The notes under the pieces: model-generated | The model's input: only the letters and a program-made list of their open reading frames with translations | Told to the model about the DNA's origin: nothing | Databases searched by the model: none | Position numbers and translations under genes: made by a program | Origin: Paraburkholderia sp. BCC1886 | GTDB taxonomy: Bacteria; Pseudomonadota; Gammaproteobacteria; Burkholderiales; Burkholderiaceae | Length of the DNA: 64,000 nucleotides | Assembly (NCBI RefSeq): GCF_900996245.1 | Contig: NZ_CAAJGK010000049.1 | Location: 1 to 64,000 of the forward strand | Direction: 5' to 3' | Shown here: piece after piece, positions 25,730 through 33,967 of the stretch | How the letters are laid out: each line of letters starts with the position of its first letter | How positions within the stretch are numbered: the stretch's first letter is position 1

Positions 25730-26338
25730 TCAGTCGTGCGCCTTCAGGGGAGGGGAAGCAGTCGGGCCCGCCGCGGACTTGCCGGCAGGCTCGTGAAAAT
25801 GTTCGGGATGCGTATGCGTGGTGAGGCGGTCGACCAGCGCCATCACCAGCGCCGACACCAGGAACGCCACGTGGATGATGACCTGCCACATGATCGTGTG
25901 CGTCGAGTTCTGGTCCGGGCTGATAAAGGTTTTCAGCAGATGGATGGACGAGATGCTGATGAGCGCCATCGACAGTTTGACTTTGAGCACGCCGGCATTC
26001 ACGTGGTCGAGCCATTCCGGTTCGTCCGGGTGACCCTCGACGCCCAAACGCGACACGAAGGTCTCGTAGCCGCCGATGATCACCATGATCAGCAGGTTCG
26101 AGATCATCACCACGTCGATCAGGCCGAGCACGACCAGCATGATGTTGGTTTCGTCGAGCGTGAGCGACGCGGTCACCAGGTGCCAGACTTCTTTCAGGAA
26201 CAGCACCACGTACACGGCCTGGGCGACGATCAGGCCCAGATAGAGCGGCACCTGCAACCAGCGGCTCATGAAGATGATGACGGGCAGCGGGCGCATCGGG
26301 CGGCGCTGACGGGGCGGGTCGGTGCGCGGAGCGGACAT
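25730..26338 (-). CDS. UPF0114/YqhA family membrane protein
   Basis: A 202-residue protein with four transmembrane helices (near residues 25-45, 65-90, 125-140 and 148-165). The NLLIMVIIGGYETFVSRL segment is the hallmark of the UPF0114 (TIGR00645) family of unknown function. The C-terminus is His- and Pro-rich. The ATG at 26338 gives the usual length; the longer frame upstream is unconserved-looking. It is 51 bp upstream of fumarase on the same strand. Confidence 0.82.
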   Translation of the reverse strand: MSAPRTDPPRQRRPMRPLPVIIFMSRWLQVPLYLGLIVAQAVYVVLFLKEVWHLVTASLTLDETNIMLVVLGLIDVVMISNLLIMVIIGGYETFVSRLGVEGHPDEPEWLDHVNAGVLKVKLSMALISISSIHLLKTFISPDQNSTHTIMWQVIIHVAFLVSALVMALVDRLTTHTHPEHFHEPAGKSAAGPTASPPLKAHD

Positions 26339-26581
26339 AGGCAGGAGTCGGATGAAACGCAGGTGACGGAATTCGGACTGCCGCCCGGCGCTTAAGCGGC
26401 CGCGATACCGGCGCGCGGTGAACGCAGATTTAGCGCGTGGGGAGCAGCGGGTTGTTTCGGGTTGTTTCGGGTCGAGCCGGGTGCGGATGGTGCGATGCGC
26501 GGCCGGATCGGCCGCCAAAGTCCACGTCGGGCGCGACATTGTACAGCGCCGCAAGACTTTGCTGCGCCGCGGCGGGCGCTG

Positions 26582-27469
26582 TTACGCCGGCGCCGCCTGT
26601 TTGCCCTTCAGACTCGCCAGCGCAATGCCGGCGAGCACGCAGGCGAGCGCGATGCCGTGCGCCAGCGTGGGCTGCTCGCCGAGAAAAACGATGCCGTAGA
26701 GCGCCGCGGCGACCGGCAGCACGGCGGTGAACACGCCGGCGAGGCTGCCCGGCACGTGGCGGATGCCTTTCATCCACAGCCAGAACGCGAACACGCTCGC
26801 CGACAATCCGTACCACAGCACCAGCAGCCAGACGCCCGGCGGCACGGCGCGGAAATCGAAGCCGGCGAACGCGCCCGCGCCGAACGGCAGCATCAGCAGC
26901 AGCCCGAACAGGTGGGTGTACGCGCAGATATCGAGCGGCGCGAGGGTTTGCGTGAGCCGGCGCGAGAAGATGATGTACAGCGATTCGCAGAACACGGCGC
27001 CGAGCACCATCAGATTGCCCGTGACCGAAGCCTCGTTGCGCGCACCCTGCCCGGCCTGCGCGAGATTGATAACCACCACGCCGACGATCGCGAGACCGAT
27101 GGAAGCCAGCGCGCGTCCGCCCGGCCGTTCCTTGAGAATCAGCCACGACAGCAGCGCCACGACGGCGGGAATCGTGCTGGTGATCACGCCGGCCGCGACC
27201 GCGCTGGTGCGCTGGACGCCGCCGAGCATCAGCAGCGTGAAACCGAACGTACCGAACAGCGCCTGCAGGAACAGATTGAGCCATTCGCCGGGTTTGACGC
27301 GGCGCAGTTTTGCGACGCGCAACAGCGGCCACAGCACGGCCATCGCAATGACGAAACGCAGTAGCGCAAACACGGGAACGGGGATGAAGCCGACGATCGA
27401 TTTGCCGATGCCGACATTGCTGCCGACCAGCAGCATCGAGGTGATGAGAAGCAGGGCGTAACGATTCAA
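26582..27469 (-). CDS. EamA/DMT-family transporter
   Basis: A 295-residue ten-helix transporter with two EamA repeats (first ending near residue 135, second near 280). The N-terminus NRYALLLITSMLLVGSNVGI starts directly in the first helix. No ATG is available there, so I propose TTG 27469. The family exports amino acids or small metabolites; the substrate is unknown. It marks the left border of the secretion island. Confidence 0.8.
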   Translation of the reverse strand: MNRYALLLITSMLLVGSNVGIGKSIVGFIPVPVFALLRFVIAMAVLWPLLRVAKLRRVKPGEWLNLFLQALFGTFGFTLLMLGGVQRTSAVAAGVITSTIPAVVALLSWLILKERPGGRALASIGLAIVGVVVINLAQAGQGARNEASVTGNLMVLGAVFCESLYIIFSRRLTQTLAPLDICAYTHLFGLLLMLPFGAGAFAGFDFRAVPPGVWLLVLWYGLSASVFAFWLWMKGIRHVPGSLAGVFTAVLPVAAALYGIVFLGEQPTLAHGIALACVLAGIALASLKGKQAAPA

Positions 27470-27589
27470 AACGGGACGATCCGGGTAGACGTGGCAACAG
27501 GCAGCGCGGGCCGTCAGTCTACCGGAGGGTTGGGGCACGTCCAAGGCGTGTTGGGCCGGCTGCAGGTCGGTCGCGAGTCCGTTGAGTCT

Positions 27590-27622
27590 CACCCACGCCC
27601 CACCCACGCCCCACCCACGAGC
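27590..27622. repeat. Short tandem repeat, 11 bp x 3
   Basis: CACCCACGCCC occurs three times in a row, the last copy ending AGC. It lies in the non-coding interval between the EamA gene and the T3SS island. Confidence 0.7.
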
Positions 27623-27709
27623 CAGCCGCCGCAGGCGCGCCCGCCGCGTCCGGCAGGACGCGCGGTGCGGCGGCCGGCTCCTTTCAAGCTGGGCTTATCG
27701 CGTCACGCG

Positions 27710-28078
27710 TCAACCCGCGCCGCCTCCCGCTCCGCCGGCTTTGCCCAGCATCGACGTGAGCATGCCGAGCATCGGCCCGGCAAGTTGCATCGCTGCCGTG
27801 AGCGCGTTCTTGATCATGTCCATGATCTGGTTCAGAGCCTGGCCGCCGTCCGAACCGCCCTGTCCGCTGGCGCCAGCGCCGTCGTCGCCCGCCGTGGGCG
27901 CAGTGCCGCCGAGGCCGAGACCGTTCTGGCCGCCGCCGACGTCGTTGGCGGCCTCGGTCGAGATCATCTTGACGGTGCTGACGGAGGTGCTGTTCTGCGC
28001 ATCGTTCTGAACGGGCGGCTGCAGATTGCCCGCATCGAACGGCATGCTGTTGCCGAGGCTGCTGATTGCATTCGTCAT
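27710..28078 (-). CDS. Gly-rich, Cys-free harpin-like protein beside the T3SS
   Basis: A 122-residue acidic protein without Cys, with two Gly-rich stretches (residues 48-80 and the C-terminal GGAGGGAG) around an amphipathic segment (ALNQIMDMIKNALTAAMQLA). No signal peptide. AAGGA is well placed before the ATG. This composition and its place beside a T3SS operon fit harpins/PopA-like helper proteins secreted by such systems, but I see no sequence match to a named harpin. It could also be a translocon accessory. Confidence 0.6.
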   Translation of the reverse strand: MTNAISSLGNSMPFDAGNLQPPVQNDAQNSTSVSTVKMISTEAANDVGGGQNGLGLGGTAPTAGDDGAGASGQGGSDGGQALNQIMDMIKNALTAAMQLAGPMLGMLTSMLGKAGGAGGGAG

Positions 28079-28251
28079 GATCGAATCCTTATGTCTTGGT
28101 GAGCCGGTATCGACTCGATTGAACAACGGAGTTGACCGGAAAATAGCGCGGCGCCGGCAGGGCCGGCCGCCGTTTTCCGGATGATTTAACGCATTGCGAC
28201 GGTGATACTTGAAGTGCCTGGTTTATCGACCTCCTTTACGGTTAATTCGGA

Positions 28252-28563
28252 TTAATTGCTGGCTAGATCCGGATCGATCATTCTCAGATCGATAGGATGC
28301 TGTTTATCGAGTAATTGCGTGACGCAAATGATTCTGACGAAGCCCGTAAAGTTGCAGATGGTTTCCTGGGTCAGATCAATTTCAAGCGCCCATCGTGAAA
28401 TCAGTTTTCCTACCGTCAGCGATTCCTGGCGAGCGATTTCCTCGATGATTCGCCAGTAAACCTCTTCGAGCCTCAAACAGGTCGCTAATCCGTTGATCCG
28501 GACGGAGCGCTGTCGTGGCCTGGCAAGCTGCGGGGTGAAGTTGCAATAACGTGTCATCCGCAT
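28252..28563 (-). CDS. Ribbon-helix-helix (RHH_4-like) regulator
   Basis: A 103-residue protein. The core RSVRINGLATCLRLEEVYW, with IIEEIARQESLTVGKLISRW following, matches the RHH_4 pattern (strand, then two helices), and the later NFTGFVRIICV matches the end of that domain. The family is DNA-binding or of unknown role in alpha- and beta-proteobacteria. GC is lower than in neighbouring genes. It lies between the harpin-like gene and the sctC operon, so a local regulatory job is plausible but inferred. Confidence 0.68.
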   Translation of the reverse strand: MRMTRYCNFTPQLARPRQRSVRINGLATCLRLEEVYWRIIEEIARQESLTVGKLISRWALEIDLTQETICNFTGFVRIICVTQLLDKQHPIDLRMIDPDLASN

Positions 28564-28981
28564 GCGTAGGTAGATGTCGGATTAACGGAAGGTGCCGCCT
28601 CCAGCACGGCTTTTATCCTTCCGATGCATTTCGAGATATCCGCGCATTTGCGACGTGATTCGAATGGATCTGGTCTCATTTCTGATTGAATTCAAGTGAC
28701 GACCGGACAATCTTCCTCTGTGGCGCGTCAATGAGGTCATACAGATGTATGACGCCGAGCATTTGGCTCGTCGTCTTATTTTAGATATGGGATTTTTGTC
28801 AAAACAGGATGAATTAGGACGAGTCGTGTACGCGATTTTTTTGCTCGTCCGGTTTAAATCCCGGGGCGGAAGCGATTTATTCATGCCGATTTTAATTGTG
28901 ATGAATAGATATGACCTTCGGCTTGAACGGCGCGGCTACATTTCAATGGCGTAATCCATGAAACGTAGCCAGGAATTGTCG
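28564..28981. other. AT-rich promoter region of the T3SS operon
   Basis: About 420 bases with much lower GC than the rest, consistent with acquired DNA or a silenced promoter. A 69-codon frame (28745-28954) ends three bases before a possible sctC start, but it has poor codon use and no recognisable product. No clear hrp_II box (TTCG-N16-TTCG) or HrpL box was found here. Confidence 0.5.
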
Positions 28982-31363
28982 ATGCTTATCAATAGGCGCA
29001 GTAATTCGTCCCGAAAAAAGGCCGGCGGTGCATACCGCTCCCGGCCGCCATACGTGACCGGCAAGGTCGTGTGTCACATGGCGGGCCGGTTCGCGATGGC
29101 CTGGGCGGTGCTGCTGGTGCCCGGGGCGCAGGCGGTCACGCCGGTCTGGCACGGCGCGCCGATTCACTATGCGGCCAACGGCACGCCGTTGCCCGATGTC
29201 CTGCGCGACGTGCTGGCGGTGGAGGGGCTGGTGGCGAACATCGGCCGCGACGTGAAGGGCGTGGTCAACGGCCGGTTCGACGACACGCCGGGCAACGTCT
29301 TCACGCAACTGGTCGAAGCCTACGGTCTCGTGTGGTATTTCGACGGCCGTGCCATGCACGTGGCGACCGCGGCGGGCGTGCGCAGCCAGGTGATTCCGTT
29401 TGCGCCGATGACGCGCGAAGCCGTAGCGTCGCTGCTGCGCAACCTCGACCTCGACGATGCCCGCCTGCCGATCCGCTATTCGGCGACGACCGCGAGGGTT
29501 GCCGGTCCGTCCGCCTTCGTCGCGGCGGTCGCCGAGGCGATCGACAACGCGCAGCGGCAGAGCAGCGCGGCGCCGTCCTACGACGAAACCGAGATCCGGA
29601 TTTTTCCGCTGCGCTATGCGCAAGCGCAAGACGTGCACTACGCAGTCGGGACGCGCGAACAGGTGCTGCCGGGCGTCGCTTCGTTGCTGCGCCGGGTAAT
29701 GGAAGATACGTGGCAGTCGACTACGCCGCGCCCGGTGCGCTCGCGCGCCGAGCAACGCAGCGATGCCCGCGCCGCGCGCGGCGGACCGCCGCCGTTGCCG
29801 AGCCTGCGTGGGCTGGGTCTGGCGGGCGGCGGGCGGGGCGACACCGAAAGCGACGCCAACGCCGACGTGCCGCCGCTGCCGCCCGGTGCTGCGGGACTAC
29901 CGGTTTCGGGCGTTGCTCCGGCCACGGCCCGTGCCGGCCGGCGCGACCCGCTCGACTCCGCCGACCTGAGCAACGCGGCCGACCCATCCGGTCGCATCGA
30001 CGGACCCGGCGCAACCCCCGCACGCCGCAACATCGTGGCCGACGCCCGCACCAATTCCGTCGTGATCAACGACCTCGCGTCGATGATGCCGAACTACGAG
30101 CGGGCGATCGCCATGCTCGATCAGCCGCAGGAACTGGTCGAAATCGATGCGGTGGTGATCGACGTGTCGTCGAACGCGGCGCGCAACCTCGGCGTGCGGT
30201 GGGGCGGGGCGACCGGGCGGATCAACGGCGCGTCGGGCATCACCAACGCGCCGCTGAGTTTCGGCCTGCCCGCGCTGGTCACGGCGCCTGGCCTTGCGGC
30301 CGGGCTGAATCTGGCGACGCTCGTGGGCAACTCGGCGCAATACCTGTTCGCGCAGATCCATGCGCTGGAGGAGGCGGGCCAGGCGCGCGTGCTGTCGAGT
30401 CCGCAGGTGCTCACGCTGAACAACACGGAGGCGGTGCTGACCTCGACCAGCTCGGTGTACGTGCGCGTCGCCGGCAATCAGGACGTCGACCTGTTCAACA
30501 TCGACACGGGCCTCACGCTGAAGGTGACGCCCAGCGTCGAATCGGCGGGCGACGCGCGGCGCAATATCCGGCTCAACATCCAGATCGAGGACGGCGCGTT
30601 CAATTCGTCGATGTCGGTCGACGGCATTCCGCGGGTCGACAACCATTCGATCGTCACCCAGGCGATCGTGCGCGATGGCGAGAGTCTGCTGGTCGGCGGC
30701 TATCAATACGAGCGCAGTGAAAACACCACCTCGAAGGTGCCGGTGCTCGGCGACGTGCCGTACCTCGGTGCGCTGTTCCGCGATACCCGCACGAGCCGCG
30801 AACGGCTGGAGCGGCTGATTCTGATTACCCCGCGGCTCAAGCGGATGCCGGCCGACAACGGGGCGACGCTCGCGGCGCCGTCGGGGTCGTCGATGGATGC
30901 GGGCGTTGCACGGGCGATGGCGGCGGGTCCGGCCGCGTCTGGTGCGGTGGCCGCGCTGGCTTTCGCGGCGCAGCCGCTGGAGCTAGCGCAGGCGCCGAGC
31001 GCGGCGCCGACTCGGGCACTCACTCCGGCATCGACTCCGGTGGTGAGTACGGCGACAACACCGGCGTCAACGCAGACACTGACCGCGGCACCAACTTCGG
31101 CGACAAATCCGCCGACAAACCCGGCGATCAATCCGGCGATCAATCCGGCGATCAATTTGTCCCCCACACCGGCGCCAACTCGTGCCTCGAACCCCGGCAT
31201 GCCGCCATCGGTCGCCGCCGCGCTGCAATCGCTGGCGCCACGCGCTGCACCATCTGCGCCTGCGTCTCCCGCGCCGATGCAGATGCCGCCGCCAATCCCC
31301 ACGCCGCGCTCCGCGCTCGACCCCGTCGCGCAATTGCCGTGGGAGCGCCGTCATGACCGCTAA
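28982..31363 (+). CDS. sctC: T3SS outer-membrane secretin SctC
   Basis: A 793-residue secretin. A signal-like helix ends near PGAQAVTPVW. The N0/N1-type domain begins YAANGTPLPDVLRDVL. A Pro/Arg-rich linker spans residues ~245-345, followed by the secretin core (~350-620) with VLGDVPYLGALF and LILITPRL. It forms the outer ring of the injectisome. I chose ATG 28982 because AGGA lies 7 bases upstream; 28958 is also possible. The last ~150 residues are an unusual Thr/Pro/Ala/Asn tail with short repeats. First gene of the operon. Confidence 0.9.
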   Translation: MLINRRSNSSRKKAGGAYRSRPPYVTGKVVCHMAGRFAMAWAVLLVPGAQAVTPVWHGAPIHYAANGTPLPDVLRDVLAVEGLVANIGRDVKGVVNGRFDDTPGNVFTQLVEAYGLVWYFDGRAMHVATAAGVRSQVIPFAPMTREAVASLLRNLDLDDARLPIRYSATTARVAGPSAFVAAVAEAIDNAQRQSSAAPSYDETEIRIFPLRYAQAQDVHYAVGTREQVLPGVASLLRRVMEDTWQSTTPRPVRSRAEQRSDARAARGGPPPLPSLRGLGLAGGGRGDTESDANADVPPLPPGAAGLPVSGVAPATARAGRRDPLDSADLSNAADPSGRIDGPGATPARRNIVADARTNSVVINDLASMMPNYERAIAMLDQPQELVEIDAVVIDVSSNAARNLGVRWGGATGRINGASGITNAPLSFGLPALVTAPGLAAGLNLATLVGNSAQYLFAQIHALEEAGQARVLSSPQVLTLNNTEAVLTSTSSVYVRVAGNQDVDLFNIDTGLTLKVTPSVESAGDARRNIRLNIQIEDGAFNSSMSVDGIPRVDNHSIVTQAIVRDGESLLVGGYQYERSENTTSKVPVLGDVPYLGALFRDTRTSRERLERLILITPRLKRMPADNGATLAAPSGSSMDAGVARAMAAGPAASGAVAALAFAAQPLELAQAPSAAPTRALTPASTPVVSTATTPASTQTLTAAPTSATNPPTNPAINPAINPAINLSPTPAPTRASNPGMPPSVAAALQSLAPRAAPSAPASPAPMQMPPPIPTPRSALDPVAQLPWERRHDR
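31121..31156 (+). repeat. In-frame 12-bp x 3 repeat in the sctC tail
   Basis: CCGGCGATCAAT is repeated three times, giving an N-P-A-I repeat. Slightly diverged copies precede it (NPPT). The tract is in frame, so unit loss or gain would change the length of the secretin tail without breaking the gene. Confidence 0.85.
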
Positions 31364-32459
31364 CGCATACATCGTCGTGACCGGCGGCTTGCATGCCGGC
31401 GCGAGCGTCGCCCTGCCGGCCGACCGGCCGCTGCAGATCGGCAGCGGTAACGAAGCCGACCTGATGGTGCTCGACGAAGGCGTCGAGCCGCTGCACGCCA
31501 CCGTCCAGCTACACGGCGCGGCGCTCTCGCTCGTTGCCCGGCAGCCGCGCGTGACGGTATTCGGCCGGCCGTTGCCGCCGGGGCGGCGCGTGCTGCTGCA
31601 ACACGGCGCGTGGTTTTCAGCCGGCACGGCGGCCTTCCGTTTCGGCGGCCGCGATGCCGCCAACCCGTCCAGCGTCACCGCCAGCGCTACCGCCGCCGAG
31701 CGCGCCTATCTGCTACGGCATGCGCCGCTCGCGTACTGCGCGAAGCGCTGGCACGCCGCTACGCCGGCCACCAAAGCAACGGTGTTCGCCGCACCGCTCG
31801 CCTTCGCGCTGCTCGCCTGGCTGGCGGCGCATCCGGTCGCCGACACACCGCATCCCGCGCCGGTCGACGCACGGTTCCGGCTGGTGACGCAGCGTGCCGA
31901 CCCGAAGTCGGGCGCGCTCGTCTACGAAGGTTATGTGCAGTCTCCCGCCGATCTGGCCGCGCTCACCGCGCAAGCCTGGTCGCGCCAACGCGCCCCGGTG
32001 ATGCACGTGGTGGTGCTCGCGCAACTGCAGGACCAACTCGGCGACTTCCTCGCGCGCTACTACCGCGGCGCGCAGTTGCGGCCCGCCGCGGCCGGTTCGT
32101 TCGACGCGCTGTTGCCGGGCGCGCAAGGCTTTCTCTCGCCCGAATCGTGGGACTACGCGCGCGTCGCCAAGGAAGCGCAGCGCGAACTCGACGGACTTCG
32201 CGAACTCGGTTTTCCGGGCCACGCGCAGTCGGGCACCAAGGTCCGCGTGCCGCTCGAAGCGCTCGGCATGAACCTGCTGGCGAGCCATCACGTGGTCTGG
32301 CTCACCGACGCGCAAGGCGTGCGCTATTTCGCCGGCGCGCGTCTGCCCGGCGGGCGCATCACGCGAATCTCGGCATGCGTGGCGGAGCTCACGCGCGACG
32401 ACGGTTCGATCTACGAATTTTTTACGAGTACCCCTCATGGCCCGGACACCTGCCGCTAA
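31353..32459 (+). CDS. sctD: T3SS inner-membrane ring protein SctD
   Basis: A 368-residue protein: a cytoplasmic FHA domain at residues 1-95 (AYIVVTGGLHAGASVALP ... LQIGSGNEADLMV), one transmembrane helix near 145-165, and a periplasmic part with a ring-building motif (RLVTQRADPKSGALVYEGYVQS). It forms the outer of the two inner-membrane rings with SctJ. The start overlaps the end of sctC by 11 bp, so the two are coupled. Confidence 0.85.
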   Translation: MTANAYIVVTGGLHAGASVALPADRPLQIGSGNEADLMVLDEGVEPLHATVQLHGAALSLVARQPRVTVFGRPLPPGRRVLLQHGAWFSAGTAAFRFGGRDAANPSSVTASATAAERAYLLRHAPLAYCAKRWHAATPATKATVFAAPLAFALLAWLAAHPVADTPHPAPVDARFRLVTQRADPKSGALVYEGYVQSPADLAALTAQAWSRQRAPVMHVVVLAQLQDQLGDFLARYYRGAQLRPAAAGSFDALLPGAQGFLSPESWDYARVAKEAQRELDGLRELGFPGHAQSGTKVRVPLEALGMNLLASHHVVWLTDAQGVRYFAGARLPGGRITRISACVAELTRDDGSIYEFFTSTPHGPDTCR

Positions 32460-32715
32460 AAGCACGCTTGGCGCGTGCGCCGATCTGCCGCTCGAGGCGC
32501 GCCTCGCCGAAGCCGGCGGAGCAGGGCGAGAGGCGATCGCGCGGCAACTGACGCAGGAGATCGGTTGCCTCAGCAGCGCGCTGCCGACCACGGCGCCGGC
32601 GCTGCGCAAAGAAATAGTTTTGCTTGTCGAGTGTTTGCGCGCGGCTCGGCAAGTGGTGGAACGAAGTGCCAACTTCACAAACGCGAGCGACAACCTTAAG
32701 GAAAACCAGTCATGA
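32437..32715 (+). CDS. Small T3SS protein in the YscE/CdsE position
   Basis: A 92-residue, mostly helical protein (LEARLAEAGGAGREAIARQL; ALRKEIVLLVECLRAARQVV). It overlaps sctD by 23 bp and the next gene by an ATGA. In Ysc and Chlamydia systems, the gene between sctD and the needle gene encodes a small co-chaperone that, with YscG, keeps the needle subunit unpolymerised. Position and size agree; sequence similarity is too weak to claim by eye. Confidence 0.55.
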   Translation: MARTPAAKSTLGACADLPLEARLAEAGGAGREAIARQLTQEIGCLSSALPTTAPALRKEIVLLVECLRAARQVVERSANFTNASDNLKENQS

Positions 32716-33032
32716 CTCAAGTCAACAACACGATGTCCCCGAATCCGGCAGCCACGGGCGTCACCGGAGGCGGCGGTTCGACCGTCGGCGCGAACGGCGG
32801 CATCTCGGCCCAGAAGGTCGCCGAAGTGCTGGCGAAGATTCTCGAGAAGCAGAACAAGGACTTCGACAGCAAGCTCGGCCAGGCCGAGGGCGCCAACGAC
32901 AAGCAGCAGAACACCGCGATGATGAAAGTGCAGCAGGCCATGGGCTCGGTCAACGCCACGCAGAGCGTGGCGACGGCCTGCATCCAGGGCTTGACCGACG
33001 CGCAGAAGGAAACCGCGCGCGCTTCGCATTAA
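32712..33032 (+). CDS. Candidate T3SS needle subunit (SctF, CdsF-like)
   Basis: A 106-residue protein: a disordered Gly/Asn-rich start of about 30 residues, then two helices (AQKVAEVLAKILEKQNKDF; NTAMMKVQQAMGSVNATQS) split by an EGANDKQQ turn. This two-helix hairpin layout is that of needle subunits. Its place in the order D-E-F-G agrees. It may belong to the CdsF-like DUF5407 group, longer than YscF. AAGGA precedes the ATG. Confidence 0.55.
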   Translation: MTQVNNTMSPNPAATGVTGGGGSTVGANGGISAQKVAEVLAKILEKQNKDFDSKLGQAEGANDKQQNTAMMKVQQAMGSVNATQSVATACIQGLTDAQKETARASH

Positions 33033-33064
33033 CGCTCCTTTAAACCACCTTTTCTGATCGGGAC

Positions 33065-33086
33065 GAAGACGCCTCACGGCGTCTTC
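33065..33086 (+). promoter_or_regulatory. Perfect hairpin between the needle gene and the chaperone gene
   Basis: GAAGACGCC-TCAC-GGCGTCTTC, a 9-bp stem with a 4-base loop. It is directly followed by the GGAG ribosome site of the next gene. With no T-run it is unlikely to stop transcription. It more likely stabilises the upstream needle mRNA or tunes translation of the next gene. Confidence 0.6.
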
Positions 33087-33099
33087 GGAGTCATTGCAG

Positions 33100-33615
33100 A
33101 TGCAGGACGACACTTTGGAACTGCTGATTTCGATCGGCCACTACGCGCGGGTTTATCGACGCTTCGACGAGGCGCGCTATCTGTTCGAGCGGCTGGCCTT
33201 GCTGTATCCGCGGCGCGCTTTTCCGCATCTCGGCCTCGGCCTCGTGGAACTCGATCGCGCGCATTACCGGGCGGCTTCGCTGCTGTTCGGCCGCGCGGTC
33301 GAGGTCGCGCCCGACAGTGCGCTGGCGCGTGCGTGGCTCGGCGTGTGCCAGGTGCTCGAAGGCCACTACGCGCTCGGCGTGCGCACGCTGCAGACAGTGA
33401 CCGACGCCGGCGGCGCCGACGAGGAACCCGGCGCGGCGTCGATGGCGGCGGCGTTTCTGAATCTGCCCGAATGCGCGCCTTACGTGCGTGCCCCCCGTGC
33501 CCCTCTTGCTCCCCAAGCCCTTGATGCCGCGGGCGTTGCGTGTCCCGAAGACGGCACGCCGCGCGCGAGCGCTCTCTCAACCATTGAACGACTGACCATT
33601 CGAGGCGGGCATTGA
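33100..33615 (+). CDS. TPR-type T3SS chaperone in the YscG/CdsG position
   Basis: A 171-residue protein with tandem TPR-like helices (YARVYRRFDEARYLFERLALLYP; YRAASLLFGRAVEVAPDSALA; VLEGHYALGVRTLQTV). YscG is a TPR-fold chaperone that holds the needle subunit together with YscE; this gene sits in the same place. A class II translocator chaperone (SycD-like) is an alternative. GGAG at 33087-33090 supports ATG 33100 over the upstream TTG. Confidence 0.68.
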   Translation: MQDDTLELLISIGHYARVYRRFDEARYLFERLALLYPRRAFPHLGLGLVELDRAHYRAASLLFGRAVEVAPDSALARAWLGVCQVLEGHYALGVRTLQTVTDAGGADEEPGAASMAAAFLNLPECAPYVRAPRAPLAPQALDAAGVACPEDGTPRASALSTIERLTIRGGH

Positions 33616-33616
33616 T

Positions 33617-33967
33617 ATGTTGCCAACCCCTGTTTCAGCCATGCCGGCACCAGCCGCCGCGTGGTCCCCATTGCCCGTTGCGCCGATCCAGCCTGGCCCG
33701 GGCAGCCTCGGCGGCCAACCCGGCGCCACGACCGAGCAAGGCCCCGTGCTGATCGAACGTCTGCTGGCGCGCGCGCAGGACGTCGAGGACGCGTCGACCC
33801 AAAAGCTGACGACGCATCTGGATCAACTCGATTCCGGCCGCATGTCGACCTCGGACATGCTGCGTCTGCAGGCCGACATGGGTGCTTTTTCGATGCAGGT
33901 GCAGATGACCGTACGCGTCGCCGACGAGACCGGCCGCGCCATCCAGACGCTGTCGCAGCGAAGCTGA
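33617..33967 (+). CDS. sctI: T3SS inner rod protein SctI
   Basis: A 116-residue protein: a Pro-rich N-terminal half, then a C-terminal helical segment (GRMSTSDMLRLQADMGAFSMQVQM ... ADETGRAIQTLSQ) with the YscI/HrpB-type pattern SPxxLLxLQxxxxxxxxxxxxxxK-like ending. It forms the rod inside the basal body. Its stop overlaps the sctJ start (TGATG). Confidence 0.75.
   Translation: MLPTPVSAMPAPAAAWSPLPVAPIQPGPGSLGGQPGATTEQGPVLIERLLARAQDVEDASTQKLTTHLDQLDSGRMSTSDMLRLQADMGAFSMQVQMTVRVADETGRAIQTLSQRS

Noticed and set aside
27590..27622. CRISPR-like repeats
   Set aside because: The 11-bp units are direct tandem copies with no spacers and no cas genes.
28745..28954. A 69-codon frame ending just before sctC
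   Set aside because: Poor codon use for this genome, no recognisable product; kept only as part of the promoter region.
28864..28981. hrp_II box (TTCG-N16-TTCG) before sctC
   Set aside because: A single TTCG at 28916 has no partner at the right distance.
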